DNA of 64,000 nucleotides. Origin: Crotophaga sulcirostris (lineage: Eukaryota > Chordata > Aves > Cuculiformes > Crotophagidae). The DNA lies in the NCBI GenBank assembly GCA_013397455.1, contig VYZB01000239.1, positions 180,725 to 244,724 on the forward strand, given 5' to 3'. The position numbers and the translations under genes were made by a program. The notes below the pieces were generated by a model, which was not told the origin of the DNA, did no database searches, and worked only from the letters and a program-made list of their open reading frames with translations. Below are positions 1 to 13,112 of the stretch, one piece after another; position 1 is the first letter of the stretch; every line of letters begins with the position of its first letter.

Positions 1-138
1 TGGATGAGTTACTGAGTGCCATGGTTTAAGTGATGGGATGGTGTTAGTGTTGGCTTATAGGTTGGACTTGATGATCTCAGAGGTCCCTTCCAACCTGGTG
101 ATACTGTGATACTGTGTGTGATACTGTGAAATTGTAAA
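1..138 (+). mobile_element. CR1 LINE 3' end, truncated by window edge
   Basis: The sequence shows the CR1 3'-terminal core (GGTTGGACTTGATGATCTC, then AGGTCCCTTCCAACCT) followed by tandem GATACTGTG units at about 100-130, a variant of the usual avian CR1 tail. The 5' part lies outside the window. It closely resembles the copy ending at 18264, so both belong to one subfamily. It is a dead fragment with no coding capacity. Non-LTR LINE identity is firm; the subfamily name is not assigned. Confidence 0.95.
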
Positions 139-3100
139 TGAAAGTAAATTAATACTTAATTTGTTATTGTATCATCTTTTTAACAGAGCTGACAGATCAG
201 AATAGCACAATCCAGATTTATTTACAGTCTACTCATTATTTAACTTGACAATAGAATAAATGGAATAAGGGGGGTGAGTTACTATAAACCACAGTTTGAA
301 ACACTTAGGATGTAGCTCCTTTTTTCTTATCTCATGCTGTGAATGAAAGTCTGCCAACCATGATAAGAAAGTTCTGTTCTTCTGAATCTGTTGACAAAAT
401 GTTTTTTAAAAAGTACAGTTGCGAAATAAGAGTCCTGGGAGTTTGGGTTCAGTGCAGATTATATTTCATACAAAGAAATAATGTTTAATGGAGTTTTAGC
501 ATTAATGATATATTCAACTCAATAAAAATACTTTTTAATCTAGAAAAAAGTAGTGTTTGATTTGTACGTATGGAATTGTACTGGGAGAAAAAAGAAAATG
601 CACAGCTCACTAAGAACGAACAATGGTGTAATATCTTTTCAGTGCTTGTTGACTTTATAAGTCCTCTAATAAATTGCAAACTAATTTAATCATGCTCTGT
701 AATTACATACTCTTGAAGGAATAAGACTTTAGATTCAGACCGTATCATCCTTAAAAGACAATAACATTGTGTACTGCCTAGACCAATGAAACTGCACACT
801 AGCAATAAATTAATGACCTTAAGGCTGCCAGGCAGTAATAAATAAAAAGTAGATGCTTATGACCAAGTGAGCATTTTATTAGAAACTGAGAAATGTAATT
901 TGACTCCAGCACACAGAAAAGTTAAACGGCAACTTTTTTACTGGTTGAGATAATCTTGGTTTGAAATCTTGTTGTCACCACCAGAGTTAACTAATTTGGG
1001 ATGAACTTTCTAATTCCAGTTGATAAAAGCAGTAAAGCTAAATGTTCTAAATCTTGATGCAAGATAATTCTGTTGGACTTGGAGAATATTGTGGAGCATT
1101 ACGGTAGTTGGTTATATGTATGGCCTTAACAGCTCAGAGGTCAGGTTTTGCACCAGGTTAACAGCATATCATATGCTTATTAATACGATACATTAAGCAA
1201 ACTGGAGCAATGATCAAAACTGCAGTTTGTTTGTTTGAATTCCAAAGATTGTAGATGAACAATTTTCTTTTAATTTGCAACAGATGTACTTACTCTTTAG
1301 AATCATTAAAAGGCAGTCTGCTCTGAAATACTTGATCGGGATTAGATCTGTTTCTATAGCCATTTGTTTTCCCCAGTGTTAAGATTTCTATGATGACATT
1401 ATGTCATTCCTAGGGGATAGTTTCCTTTTTAGTCACTGGACTGCATGTGTTTTGAAATAAATGTTAATAAGGTTTATATTGCTTTAAAAGAATGCATTCA
1501 ATTATTTGAGCCCCAAATTTTGTGTGACTTTCTTATATAAGCAAAAATAAGGACACAGCTACAAAATAATTCCTGTATATGGGGTCAAAATTGTCTTTCT
1601 TGCAATCACAGTCCTTTTTTTAGAGCATACATTCAATATGGGAGAAAATATGTCCTTGTAGTACATGAACAAAACCCTCTTAGCAGAAGTTCACTCTGAT
1701 TTTATACGTGTAAAATTATTTGATGATTCTGTATTCATTTTCATTTTGAAAACTGAGTTCTTGCAGGAGACTATGTAGATAAGAAAATTTCTAAAATAAT
1801 AAGCTTGCTGTCTTAACATTGTAGTCAAGTAGACTAGCATGTTTCCTTATTAATGCTGAACTTTTACATTTCTTTAAGGCCAAGAGAGATCTTGTAGACT
1901 TTGAGTTACTTTTCAACCAGCTGAGCTGGAAGAAATTAAAAACAAAATAACTTTTTTAACCATCTTTTAATCTAAGAAAGCAAGGCATAATTCCATCTTT
2001 CCAAGTGTTTTCAAATTGATTCATTAGAAGGATAGGCTTTAATTAATTTAAAAAATATATTCCATATTTGCTTGTCTATTAAATCCTAGCTATTCTAAAG
2101 GGTGTTGGAAAATACCCACTTAATATTAAAATTAGTGTGCTTCACCCTTTGTTCCATCTGTGTACTATTTTACTGCTAGAATGGGGCAAAAACAGAGGTA
2201 GAAGCTTAGCAGTGAAAACAGTGATAAAAAGTACTAATTATTAACCTTGGTGGTACATCAATAGGACGTTCAGCTGCTACTGAGAGGAACTGAATGTTTG
2301 AAAAGGACTTCAATCCACCTACTGTCAGAGACTCTGCATAGCTGACGGATTTCTGACTGATGCAAGTGATGATACTGATGCATCAGGTTGGTAATCGCTA
2401 TGTAAGCACCTCAGTAGAGAGAGATCAGTATTCCTCCAAATATTATTTAACTGTGCTGCCTTCTGAGGACTTTTATGCCTATTTTGCAGATAGTGCTATG
2501 ACTAAAGTGTTATCCAGAGGGAGTTCAGGTTTTGGCTGCTGGTTGAAGAGGTGTGGCTGAAACTCCAGTGCCTGTAAGCTGCAGTGGAGGTTTATCAGGA
2601 AACAGTTTTCCTCACACCCAAAAAATCAGGGAAGCTGATACTCTTTTACAGTAAACAGATGAGGGATTTAGAGTGGCTTTATGCTATAAAGTCGATGAGT
2701 TTCACTGATTTGGAAAAGAAGCAAGGCAATCAGCATGTTAAAGCTCTTTTTTCTCTTGTTAATTCCTATACATTCCTCATACAACCATTTATCAGAGAGA
2801 CTGGCTTCATTTCAAAGTTGGCTTTCCAGGTCTTGAAAAATATATTTCTATTTAGAGTATTCATCATATACATTATATATTAATGTACATCATATTCATT
2901 TTTTGTCTGGGAATAATGCAGGAAAGGATCCTACCTTGCTTTTCTTGGCTTTGGACCACAAAAATGCTATGAAAGCTAATCTGAGCATCGTTCATTTCTT
3001 TCCAATTCACATGAATGAGTATAACTGAAGAAAACAGGTTAAAGATAAATTTAGCGTTCTCAAGGAAATTAGTATGTTAAACCTCTCTAGAAAATGTATT

Positions 3101-6100
3101 ACTTTGCTTCCTCTCTTTTTAGATTAATATAAGAGTATATTAAAGACATTATTCATGTGCATTCTTACTGCGCATGGAATTTATATTTCTCCTTTACATT
3201 GCATTCTGCTTCATTTTTTTTCACCTCAAGAGCCTCTGCTATAAAGGTGTAGTTAATTTCTAATAATGGTAATTTCCGTTGATAATCTAAGGCATTATAT
3301 CATAAAATTTCTGTGGTCTCAGAAGCCTATAAAATATGAACCTATGCAGTGAAGAACAGGTCTCAGACTATATCATTATCAAAGTATAATATACACCAGT
3401 TGTACTGATATAAAATATAACATATTTGTTGTGGGAAACGTCAAGCAAATAGCTATGGGCTGGAAAACTTTTTCTTACTATTTCTTGTATTTGTAAAGAA
3501 ATATGACCAAGTGCAGGACCAACACATGAAAATATTTGAAGGGTTCTAGTTCTTTATTGCTTTTTTCCTTAGGTGATATATCAGACTATCAAGCCCATGT
3601 GGTGATTCTTGCAGCAAATTACGGCCTGATATCTTAAACCACACACCAAATTACATGCCGAATGAAATTCACACAGTACCATGCCTTTTACATTCAATAT
3701 TTCACTGTCTGAAGATGGAAAGCTTTACAGATTTAACTTCCTAAAAGACTCATGTTTAGAATACACTAAAACAATACATTACCATATTCCAAGTCTTAAG
3801 AGTTATTTATATCTCAATTTTAACTGTGCACTTCTTGTCCAGGTGCAGATGAAATTAAAGTGTTTGGTCACTTTTCTTGGTGGTTCCTTGAATGATTTCA
3901 CAACATATGTAATTCCTTTACCAAAATGAGGCCTTACAAACAGATTTATTTGATAGAAAATACATATGCAAGGCAAAAAAATCTAGCAGGAAAAGAGAGC
4001 TTGGATGGTGAGCAATGAAAAACAGAAGGTGGAAGAGCAATGTGGTGGCCATCACTCTAGTATTTCAGGATATTTTTTTCCCTTCCAAGTGTTGAATGTT
4101 CCTTGTAAGTATTGTATTTTGAGATAAAAATTAGTATGAATAGGTTTTCTTCATTGATTGGATTTACAGAAGATTAGTGTGTATGTTAGGGTGGATGAAT
4201 TCTTTTTGTTATCTTTTCCCCCCAAAACGTCAAAACTTCCCTCATAATGCAACTTTTTTACTTTAACCAACCTTTTCTTCAGTAGTTTCTCAATAGTATA
4301 TTATTATTTTGGTGGTCTTTAATTTCATTCACCATCTTCACTTTCCTAGTAGGATAATTTAATGATTAAGGCTTTGAGTATGGCCTCAATCCAGTGCTTG
4401 ACTGAATTAGAATCTGTCATTGGAAAAGTCTGATAAATGCAACCCTTATACTCTAATCACCATCCCTCTTTACTGAATCAGTTGAAAGTGTAAACCCATT
4501 CATTAATGAGTACAACGTATTCAGATAGTGTCAGCAGTATAAATGTCTTTCCAGATGTAAATCTGGAAGTAAATGTATAAAATACAAATATGAGGAAATA
4601 TATTCTGCTAAAACTCACATTTTCATTTAAGCAACCTCTCAGCTGTCAGAGTGATCTTGCTTTTAAGAGTGCTGAGCTTCAGTTCTTGGGGAAGTCTGAG
4701 ATAGCAGGCTATACATAGAAGTGTCTACTTTTTATGATTAAATGATAGGCTCTAGGAATCTTATGGATATTAAGTATAGTTTTGTATGTTATGTTTAATT
4801 ATTATTGCTGCTGGCGTAACTCAGAACTTCTTCGGAGATATTGGGAAATGGGAAGGGAAAAGGAGAACGTAATGCAGCTGCTTTTTACCCACGCTATCTG
4901 TCTGTGTGTTTTTGTCATCTCCTACTGGCAGGCTGGTTTTGCCCCAGTAAGTCTCCAGTATAGTAGCATCTTGCATATGAGCAGAACTGGTTTCCCTCTT
5001 GAGGGCAATAGTAGTGGTGGTGGTGCCTGACAGTGCGGGAATCTGGATTCAGGGCTCTACAGGAATCTATTTGCTGTCTTCCCCCCAGATCAATATTTTT
5101 TACTTTTTGTTATGGGTTCCAGAAGAAAAAAATGAAATGCATAAAAGGAAGCCCTCATTAAAACAGAAAAAAGCAAAGGGAAAAGTGAAAAAAAATCTCT
5201 ATTTGTTGGAATAGCTTTCTTCCGAGCTCTTTCCAGGGGTAAAGTTGAACTAATTTTTTCAACTAGATCTCACTTATGAAAATAATATGTCCTAAATTAG
5301 ATGCATTCTGTGAAGGTGATACAGAATCTACTTGTTTTCAGAACAATAGTATCCTCTTTGTTAATAGCATAATTCCCTCAGTTCTTCAGCCTGCTAATGC
5401 TTATGGGCCTTTACTGAGATCACGGGCTCTCTGTGCTAAACAATGTCTTAGAAAAAAAAACAAACAACAAACATCCTAAATCTTTAAGTCCCTAAAGATA
5501 AAAGATCCTCAAGCATGTGAATTCAGGAGGGTACAAAATTGTTTTCTAGAGGTCACCTGCAGGGTAGGTCACCTGGAACATAGCTCCTTCTCCCCAGGCT
5601 GACTGGCAGCCTCCAGACCACGGTGCTGCTTGAAGGATTTCCCTCTGAACAGCTTTGGAAGGGATCTGTACACATATTAAAAGTCAAACTGTACAAGGGG
5701 ACATGAGACAGGTTTGACTATTTTTTTTTAAATATCAGACTATAGAAATTAAAAAAAAAAATCAGGGGAAATAAAAGAAAATAGCAAGAGATCAAAAAGA
5801 GAAGCTGCTGGACAAACTAGATACAATGGAAAGAAAGGAACACAGGCCTGGAAACTTATCTGTACAGTCAGCCCAGTTTCCAATGCTCATGGGAGAGCTG
5901 AGATTAAAATGTCTAAAACAGAAACAGAATTTTCAGTTTATGATACAGAAAACCACAGGCTGGAGCAATCAGACCGGAACACATCTTTTGTAAGTTAAAT
6001 TCAAGGCATAGCTCCAGAGCATTCCAGGAGAGCCTGTAGATTTCTAGAAGAGTTACAGATTTTTAATAGCTCTTTTGACAATGCATGAGGGATTGAAGGA

Positions 6101-6720
6101 ATAGGGTTGCAACAAAACCCTTTTTCAAAAGATTCTTAGCAAGCCAAGCAGACAGTCTTAGAAGGTTTAACTCTTCAGTAGTTTAAACGCTAGGGATGAT
6201 AAATGAAGAATGGTATCACCAACCATCTGGACATACAGAGTGCATGCTAATAAAATCTACCACGAGATTCAGTCAAATGTAGTTTGGGTGTGCTAACAAT
6301 GTAGTTTGGGTGTGCTACTGAAATTACTAGACCATACCAAACCTAAGGGTTCATACCTGCTGAAGCCTACCTGTGGAAGAAGGTGTTGACTTTTGGTGTT
6401 CAAATGACCAATGAGAAGGTTGAAAATGGTGGTCAAAAGCTGACTAGAAATGTTGAGAAGTATAATATTGCACAAAATTCTATGTTTAAAACACAAAGCA
6501 AAGATCTTCTTAAAATAGAAAGTATTTTGAATATCTTTCTGTTTGTACCTGAGACTATCTGTGAAAAAAATCTGATTTTCCAAGATCTAAAAAGTCCACC
6601 TGATGTTTTTTGAGGTGTCTCAAAATTAAACACACAGAAATGAGACTACCATTAAAGCAGACATGAATTAAATGCAACCTTAAAGCCTACCCCTGAGCAA
6701 ACTCTGATGATAATGACTCT
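139..6720. other. AT-rich unique sequence, no gene seen
   Basis: I see no gene here. The longest open frame is 99 codons (2584-2883, +) with no recognisable motif, and all others are shorter. Small features: an A-rich run near 5451-5475; a T9 run (5721-5729) and an A11 run (5751-5761) that could pair; a repeated AGGTCACCTG at 5550-5559 and 5566-5575; and a 22-bp tandem duplication at 6277-6318. The stretch near 5550-5660 is somewhat GC-richer than its surroundings. Intergenic or intronic status cannot be decided. Confidence 0.7.
6277..6318. repeat. 22-bp tandem duplication
   Basis: The motif ATGTAGTTTGGGTGTGCTA occurs at 6277 and again at 6299, giving a period of 22 bp and about 1.9 copies. 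The copies are identical over the first 20 bases, so the duplication is fairly recent or has been stable. It lies in no coding region. Confidence 0.93.
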
Positions 6721-6808
6721 TAAGTGACATGGGGACATGGTTTAGTAGGCACGGTGGTGTTGTGCTGACAGGTGGACTGGATGATCTTAGAGGTCTTTTC
6801 CAACCTGC
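6721..6808 (+). mobile_element. CR1 LINE 3' fragment
   Basis: The CR1 3' UTR pattern is visible: ACATGGTTTAGTAGGCACGG, then GTGGACTGGATGATCTTAG and AGGTCTTTTCCAACCT. This variant (TCTTTTCC rather than CCCTTCC) is shared with the copy at 21065-21195. The tandem tail is lost or decayed. It is a heavily 5'-truncated, non-functional copy. Confidence 0.93.
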
Positions 6809-8091
6809 TTGCCAGGTATTGATGTGGTGAGGTTTATTTCTCTGTTGTCATAACCAGGACTTATTTGAACTCCTCTCTCCAAATATATGACTGATAGTGT
6901 ACATGGAGGCCTCAAAGAGATTTTTCTTAAAAAAAAAGCAGATGATAGACCAAGTAAGATAAAAATCTACATGACTGATTGATTGTAGGTAACTAGAGAT
7001 AAAGGTGAAAAGGGTACAGGCTTGGGATTACATTTTTACATCTACTATGCCCTGCACTGTGAGGTTTTATTTATTTTCCCCAAACGTCTCAGTGTTTCAT
7101 AATGTTCAACAACAGATTCCCGATTTTTTCCTGTATTTGAATTCAGTAGGGTCATATGTAATATAAAATTAAGGTGCTGAGATCTGTCTATCTTCATAAT
7201 TCATTTAAAGTATATGGAAAAGGCAAAGCTCTCTTCTATGCACTGACAGCACATTTAGGTTCATATATTCACATCTAAACATGTAGCCAGATCTGCTGTT
7301 TTAAATGATTAAACATTAAATCTGGTATTTACTCTTGGACTGTGCAAAAGTCAAAGGGAACAATTTGTCAGCTCATTCATATTTTGCTTCTGAAGCCAGT
7401 TAACTAATCAGTCTAACAGAAAAAGAAGTAAGATAAATGGAGGCCATTCTGTTATGTAGAAAAGTGTACATGAAGATAAATTTTTCACATTTTGCTTCAT
7501 TTCATCTGCAGTTATCACTGTCGTAATTGCTTCTGAACACTCAAGGTGCTCTTTATATTGCTTCTATGATATGATTGGTTTAAGCTATTTTGGTAGATGA
7601 GTAGCTTGCAGCACTGATTTTTTTTCTTTTTTCCATATTCTTATTTAGAAAAAATCCTCTACCTTTTTTATATAAATGTGAATTTGCCATATAAACAATA
7701 AAGGAACAAAGGTGTAAGCAAACAATTTATGCTAGAAACAAGCTTGCACATAGGAAAACCTGAGCAAGTAAAATCTTATTACCATTACTAGTATAGTTCC
7801 CATTAGTTTATATTAAAAATATCTGGTGATCTAGGCTCAAAACCCTTGCAGTTAATTTCTTTTCCTGCCACGGCTTCTATTGATTTAAGGACTAAAAAGG
7901 TCATGCCCTTTGCCTCATCTAAAACCTGCAAAGGGCTATCACCATTTTGAGGTCATAATAGTCCTCAGGTGTTTCTCATTGCAACTTCTTGAGCTAAATT
8001 ATGGCATGAAAATCACTGAAAACCATAGACTACTGTGTTAAAAATGTAAATAGTTTTTAAAAAAAGTAATAAAGAAAAGTAAGTGCAAAAT
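6809..8091. other. AT-rich unique sequence, no gene seen
   Basis: No open frame of note, no recognisable repeat and no RNA gene. There are T-rich runs around 7617-7670. It separates a sense CR1 fragment from an antisense one. Confidence 0.7.
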
Positions 8092-8540
8092 AGAAACATG
8101 GAATCATGGAATGGTTTTGGTTGGAAGGGACCTTAAAGCCCATCCAGTTCCACTTCCCTGCCATGGGCAGGGGCACCTCCCACTGGATCAGGGGGCTCAA
8201 AGCCTCATCCAACCTGGACTTGAACAGCTCCAGGGATGGGGCAGTCATCACTTCTCTGGGCAACCTGGACCAGGGCCTCCCCACCCTCACAGGAAAAAAA
8301 ATTCCTTCCTAACATGCAATTTAAATCTCCCCTCTTCCAGCTTAAAAAAACAGTCCCCCTCATCCTATCCCTGCACTCTCTGATCAAGAGCCCCTCCCCA
8401 GCTTTCCTGGAGTCCTTTTCAATACTGGAGATCGCTCTATGATCTCCCAGAGCCTTCTCTTCTCCAGGCTGAACAACCTCAGCTCTCTCAGCCTGTCCTT
8501 GTATGGGAGGTGCTCCAGCCATAGGTTTTTGACCCTTTTT
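8092..8540 (-). mobile_element. CR1 LINE, antisense, about 450 bp
   Basis: Read on the - strand this is a CR1 3' region. At the left edge are the tail complement (GAATCATGGAATGG) and the core TTGGAAGGGACCTTAAAGCC. To the right come the conserved 3' UTR blocks CCATGGGCAGGGGCACCTCC, CTCTGGGCAACCTGG, CACCCTCACAGG, TTCCTTCCTAACAT, and CTTCTCTTCTCCAGGCTGAAC. It fades near GGTGCTCCAGCC at about 8520-8540. It is 5'-truncated. Overlapping open frames on both strands (77-116 codons) are by-products of its GC-richness. Confidence 0.98.
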
Positions 8541-11500
8541 ATATTGCAGCATCACGGTGTATTTCTTTACAGAGAACCCTTTAAAGCCTAAGGAAAATGC
8601 CAGGATTTATAAAAGAGCCTTTTCCTCTGTTAACACACAATGGCTTTCTGACTAAATTAATTATAATGGCATAGTTAGCCACATATGTAGAATTCTAATC
8701 AGGGTTTATAACCTCATTCTGTGCAGTGTGATTTTATGATGGATAAGCATCCAAACAAATAAGTAGACCCAAGGTAGCTGTATTAAAACTGTTGAGAAGG
8801 TATGCTAGTTTTCTCAGTGAGCTAGATTTCTGCGGTGGTAAACTGAGAGGTTCTTAAATAGGCACTCTCATTTTGGCACCCTGTGCACTTTAAAAAGAAT
8901 CTTATTATAAAACCCCTTCAGCCTAATGCGGAAGAAGTACAGGAGTGGGACTGGATTTCTTTCTTTTGTGGTTTGTCAGAAATTTCATGTAGTTTTATTG
9001 CATTAAATTTTCCACTACTCCAGCTGCTGCAGGAATTATATAGCTAAACAATAAGCTCAGAAAGGTAGAATGTGTGCATGATCTTAAAATACTAATGCAA
9101 ACTGGGCTCAGATCAGAATATCAAAACCCACATCGTTTTTGTTTTTTAAGGCTCTGCAGGCCATTTTAAAAACACCTACAAGCTTAAATCAATTTATTTT
9201 GCTAGCAGTAGAGTTCATGTTATTAGCCAAAAATGTGTGGATCATCAAATACATTTATAGCCACCTAGTGATTTTAAATAATCATGTATCATAAACATAA
9301 GATTTTTTCTTAAATAAAAAAATTTAATTCAATTACCAGGAATTTAATTTCTCCTTTCACACTGTAACTTTCAGCTTTCTCTCAAGAGGGTTGGGGTTTT
9401 TTTTTAAAAAAAATCTATCTTGGATTCTGCCATCTCGTCCTTTCTACTAATCTAATTACAATATTCAGTCAAGTTATAAAAGTATTCTTCTGGGAAATTT
9501 GACAAGATAAGGATAGTAGTTTTCATGGAAAATACTTTATGATTTAAAGTTCTTGCTCCTGGACATCTGCATGCTCCACTACACTGGTGTCAGTATCTCC
9601 ACTGATGTCTAAAGGAAAGTCAGAATTGACAAAGTATACCTGGATTCAAGCTGTACTTTTCTTCTAGTTTTTTTCACTGTTTTGCCACAATTTTTTTTCC
9701 TTGTTCATACTAAAAAAAGAAACAAAACTAAAAAATTAGCTTTTCCTATCCATAGTTCATTTTGTGGGAGTGTTATTGCTTTTCCTTGCCTTGATGACAA
9801 ACAGAAATCAATGCTTTTCTAATATTAATTCTGAAATTAATAGCTACTTCTGCTGAAGACTTTTAGAGGATTAAAAATAATGCATATGCAATAGCAATCA
9901 GAAGAATCTCTAAAACTGATTTGACCCTATGAATTATATCAAACTGATCTCCTGTCTTTTGCATATTAAATATTTATAGATAATTAATGGTACGCTTTCA
10001 AAAATAGTTTGCTTTCTGGACTGACACCTTAGTCTTGTAAAACACCTCCCAGTGTTGTGGATGCATTTGGACTCATGTTCCCTTAGGATGTAGCTATTGT
10101 TGGACCCTAAATTTCCACAACTGGTCTGGTGATTTGCCATTTGTTGCACAAGTTCATTAAACATAATAGTGTATGAATGCAGAAAAAATGTGCTGACTTT
10201 TCAGCATCCCACCACTTTGTCCATGCAATGCACTATTATATTAATTACAGCATATAAGTCTGTACTACTTCTAGGAAAACTAAAACCAACCCTTTAAATT
10301 GTGGAATTCGCTTTTCTTGAAGTTGAGAAATGCAGGCAAATATGGTCTGCTTTTCGTTCCCCAGGAAATATGGTCCTTTTCAAATAAGTTACATTTTTCT
10401 TTTGTGTCCTTTAGCCTACCCCAAGTGTCTTGCAGTATTTATCAACTTTAATCAACATGACTGACGGGAAACCTGATAATAGAGAATAGCTGTCTCCACC
10501 AGTGGGGCAAACTCTTTTGAAATGTCAGTAGTGAATACATTGTATTTACATTTCTTTGGGACTCTTGCTTTTAAAAGATTTTCATCTTTTACACTGGGGG
10601 CATGAAAGTAAAGGTTATTTAACTATACATCAGAAATTTTATCTGATGACAGTGTGACAAAATATTCTTGCTTTCAGAAGTACAGAATGCCTGCCTCTCA
10701 TCTCTGGTTCTGTTTCAGGGGTGTAGCAAGTTCATAGCTACTATTTGTCCTCTAATATTGGAAGCTGTTCATCATCCAATTAATGACAGTCCTGGAGCTT
10801 TCTTTTTGAAATTCGTTTTGGGTTTGGCCAGCATATTAGTTCTTTATAGAGATTTATAGAATATTAAATACAAACAATTGAAATGGATAATAAATTACTT
10901 CTGGACTGTCAGGAGACGCATTGCTTTGGCCACAGGCAGGGCTCTCTGTGAAAAAGGCTGAGTTTTCTGCTTGTGCTGGATCACACAGAGGTTTGATCAG
11001 ATGTCTGCTCAAGAGCAAAATCATGTTACAGCCATGCTGATCCCTCTTGGTTTCAGTCTGTGGAGTTTGAAAGTCTGAAGCACTTTGGCTTGGTGTTGTC
11101 TATAGTGATCAGTGAATCTTTGGGGCTATAACCAGGGTAGTCACACAGTTCCATAGTGGCTCCTCTCCTTCATGTCCTCTCTTCTGATTGTGGGGCTGCT
11201 AAACTTGGGGCTTGTGGTTCAGATAACTGCAGCAGCTGCTGCTGCTTCTGGAGGACCTTTCTTCCCGTGCATCGCGTTGGGGCAGACGTCCTGATGAGCA
11301 TCCAAGTTAATGCTGGACATCATATGGTACATCTGCTCCGATTAGGAAAGCTGAAGTGCCAAGTTAAAGAGCTTCTGGTTTCCTCCTATTAAAGAATATC
11401 TAGTGAGATTTCAAAAAGTAAAACTATTTTTTGCTAATTTTTACCTCTGCAATTCTTTTGTTTTCTACTTAGTGTTTCCTTCACATTAAATCTACTTTTA

Positions 11501-12503
11501 AATATTAAGAAATGCCGCATTTTCAGCTGCAATTATGATAGTCTCAGAAGGATTTATAAAAAGGAAAGCCTGTATAAAGAAAAACTGGAACCAAGAGGAA
11601 TAGCTGGAAGTAGGTTGTTTCTTAGTGAGAGGAGTTTTTCTAATCCCTATGGAAGTCCCTTTTGATGACTCCATTATCCTATAGAGCTACTGACTTCCTT
11701 GTGGAAACATTTCTGCTAACATTTCATAATTCAGAAGCTGTTTTCACTTTAAACTCAAAATATAGAGTGTTTCCCTTTTGACTATAAATATTAAGAGTAT
11801 TGGTAAAGGAAAAAAATAAAGTATTTTGGAAAAAAATATTAAAATATTTCTAAAAAAATTCATGAAAAACAGTATTTTAATGTAAGAAATGTACTTTTTT
11901 TAAAAATGAGCATTTTCTACAATATTTCTCAAGGAGAAAGTTTATATTCTCTGGCTTTGTTTGTATCTTTTTTACTGACATTGTATCTTTTTTAATGAAG
12001 AAAAATCACAGTAACTTTAGCAGGAAAGTAATTAAGCTGCAGAGACCCATCAAGGCAAACCCACTTTTATGAACATGAAACCACTAGAAATGCCACAGTG
12101 TAACTACAACTCACCAATAATGGTGGTTTTTTTTTCCTCTTTTCCTCTATCCAATATATCAGTTTCAGATGGATGATGTGTGCCCAGTGCTATGCCCAGA
12201 AGTGAATTTACCATGGTTGCCCCGTTCATTTCCTACCAACCTTATCAGTGCCTGGAGAGAACCGGCACAGGAGATGTGAGTCTTCTTTCAGTTTTTGCAA
12301 GGAAGGTCCCAACAGCAGCATGGGGTGGCTGAGAGATGGCAGTGGGACACCAAGGGTCTGCAGGGGTGAATCCCCACCTCATCATAACAGCTACTGTGAG
12401 GACTGGGATGGAGGGGAAAAAAAGGCAGGGAATACACTTACACCAACAGCATTTCTCTGGGTTTATTGTGACGCATGCCTTGGCACCCTTTAAGTATCAG
12501 AAG
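8541..12503. other. Non-repetitive stretch with two GC-richer patches, no gene seen
   Basis: AT-rich for the most part, with a T9A8 run at 9397-9413. About 10900-11395 is GC-richer and holds a 78-codon open frame (11156-11392, +) with a cysteine- and serine-rich stretch encoded by a GCAGCAGCTGCTGC palindrome (11229-11242). About 12240-12500 is also GC-richer, directly before the CR1 tail at 12504. Neither patch encodes a recognised domain. A short direct repeat TGTATCTTTTTTA occurs twice near 11965-11995. Confidence 0.65.
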
Positions 12504-13112
12504 TCACAGAATCATAGAATTATAGAATCACCCAAGTTAGAAGGGACCCAAAAGGATCGTCGAGTCCAATTCCTATCCCTACATAGGACACTCCCAACAT
12601 TCACACCAGGTGACCAAGGGCATTGTCCAAATGCTTCTTGAATATTGGCAGACTGGGTGCCATGGCTGCTTCCCTGGGGAGATGTTCCAGTGCTCCACCA
12701 CCCGCTCCGTGAAGAACCTCTTCCTAATACCCAGTCTAACCCTCCCCTGGCACATCTTCCTGCCATCACTTCTAGTCCTATCATGGGTCACCAGAGAGAA
12801 GAGAACAGCGCCTGTTTCTCCTCCTTCCCTTGTGAGAAGGCAGCAAATAGCTATGAGATCCTCTCTCAGTCTTGTCTTCCCCAGGCTGAACAGACCAAGT
12901 GTCTTCTCCTGCTCCTCATATGATTTCTCCTCCAGACCCTTCACCAGCTTTGTGGCCTCCTCTGGACACTCTCCAGTAGCTTTAGATCCTTTTTATCCTG
13001 CAGTGGCCCAAACTGCACCCAGTGCTCGAGGTGGGGCTGCCCCAGTGCAGAGCAGACAGGACAATCCCCTCCCTCGCTCTGTTGATGCCGTGCTGGATGC
13101 ACCCAGGATACT
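12504..13112 (-). mobile_element. CR1 LINE, antisense, about 610 bp
   Basis: The longest CR1 copy in the window. Its 3' end is at the left (TCACAGAATCATAGAATTAT, then GAAGGGACCCAAAAGGATCG). It continues through TAGGACACTCCCAACATTC, CTCCACCACCCGCTCCGTGA, TTCCCCAGGCTGAACAG and GTGGCCTCCTCTGGAC to TGCTGGATGCACCCAGGATA. Homology then stops near 13112. Its terminal 140 bases match the sense copy at 48172-48311, so both are one subfamily. Open frames of 90-168 codons lie inside it on both strands, but they are not genes. It is 5'-truncated and inactive. Confidence 0.98.

Noticed and set aside
8057..8555. Group of 68-116 codon frames on both strands
   Set aside because: All coincide with the antisense CR1 copy at 8092-8540.
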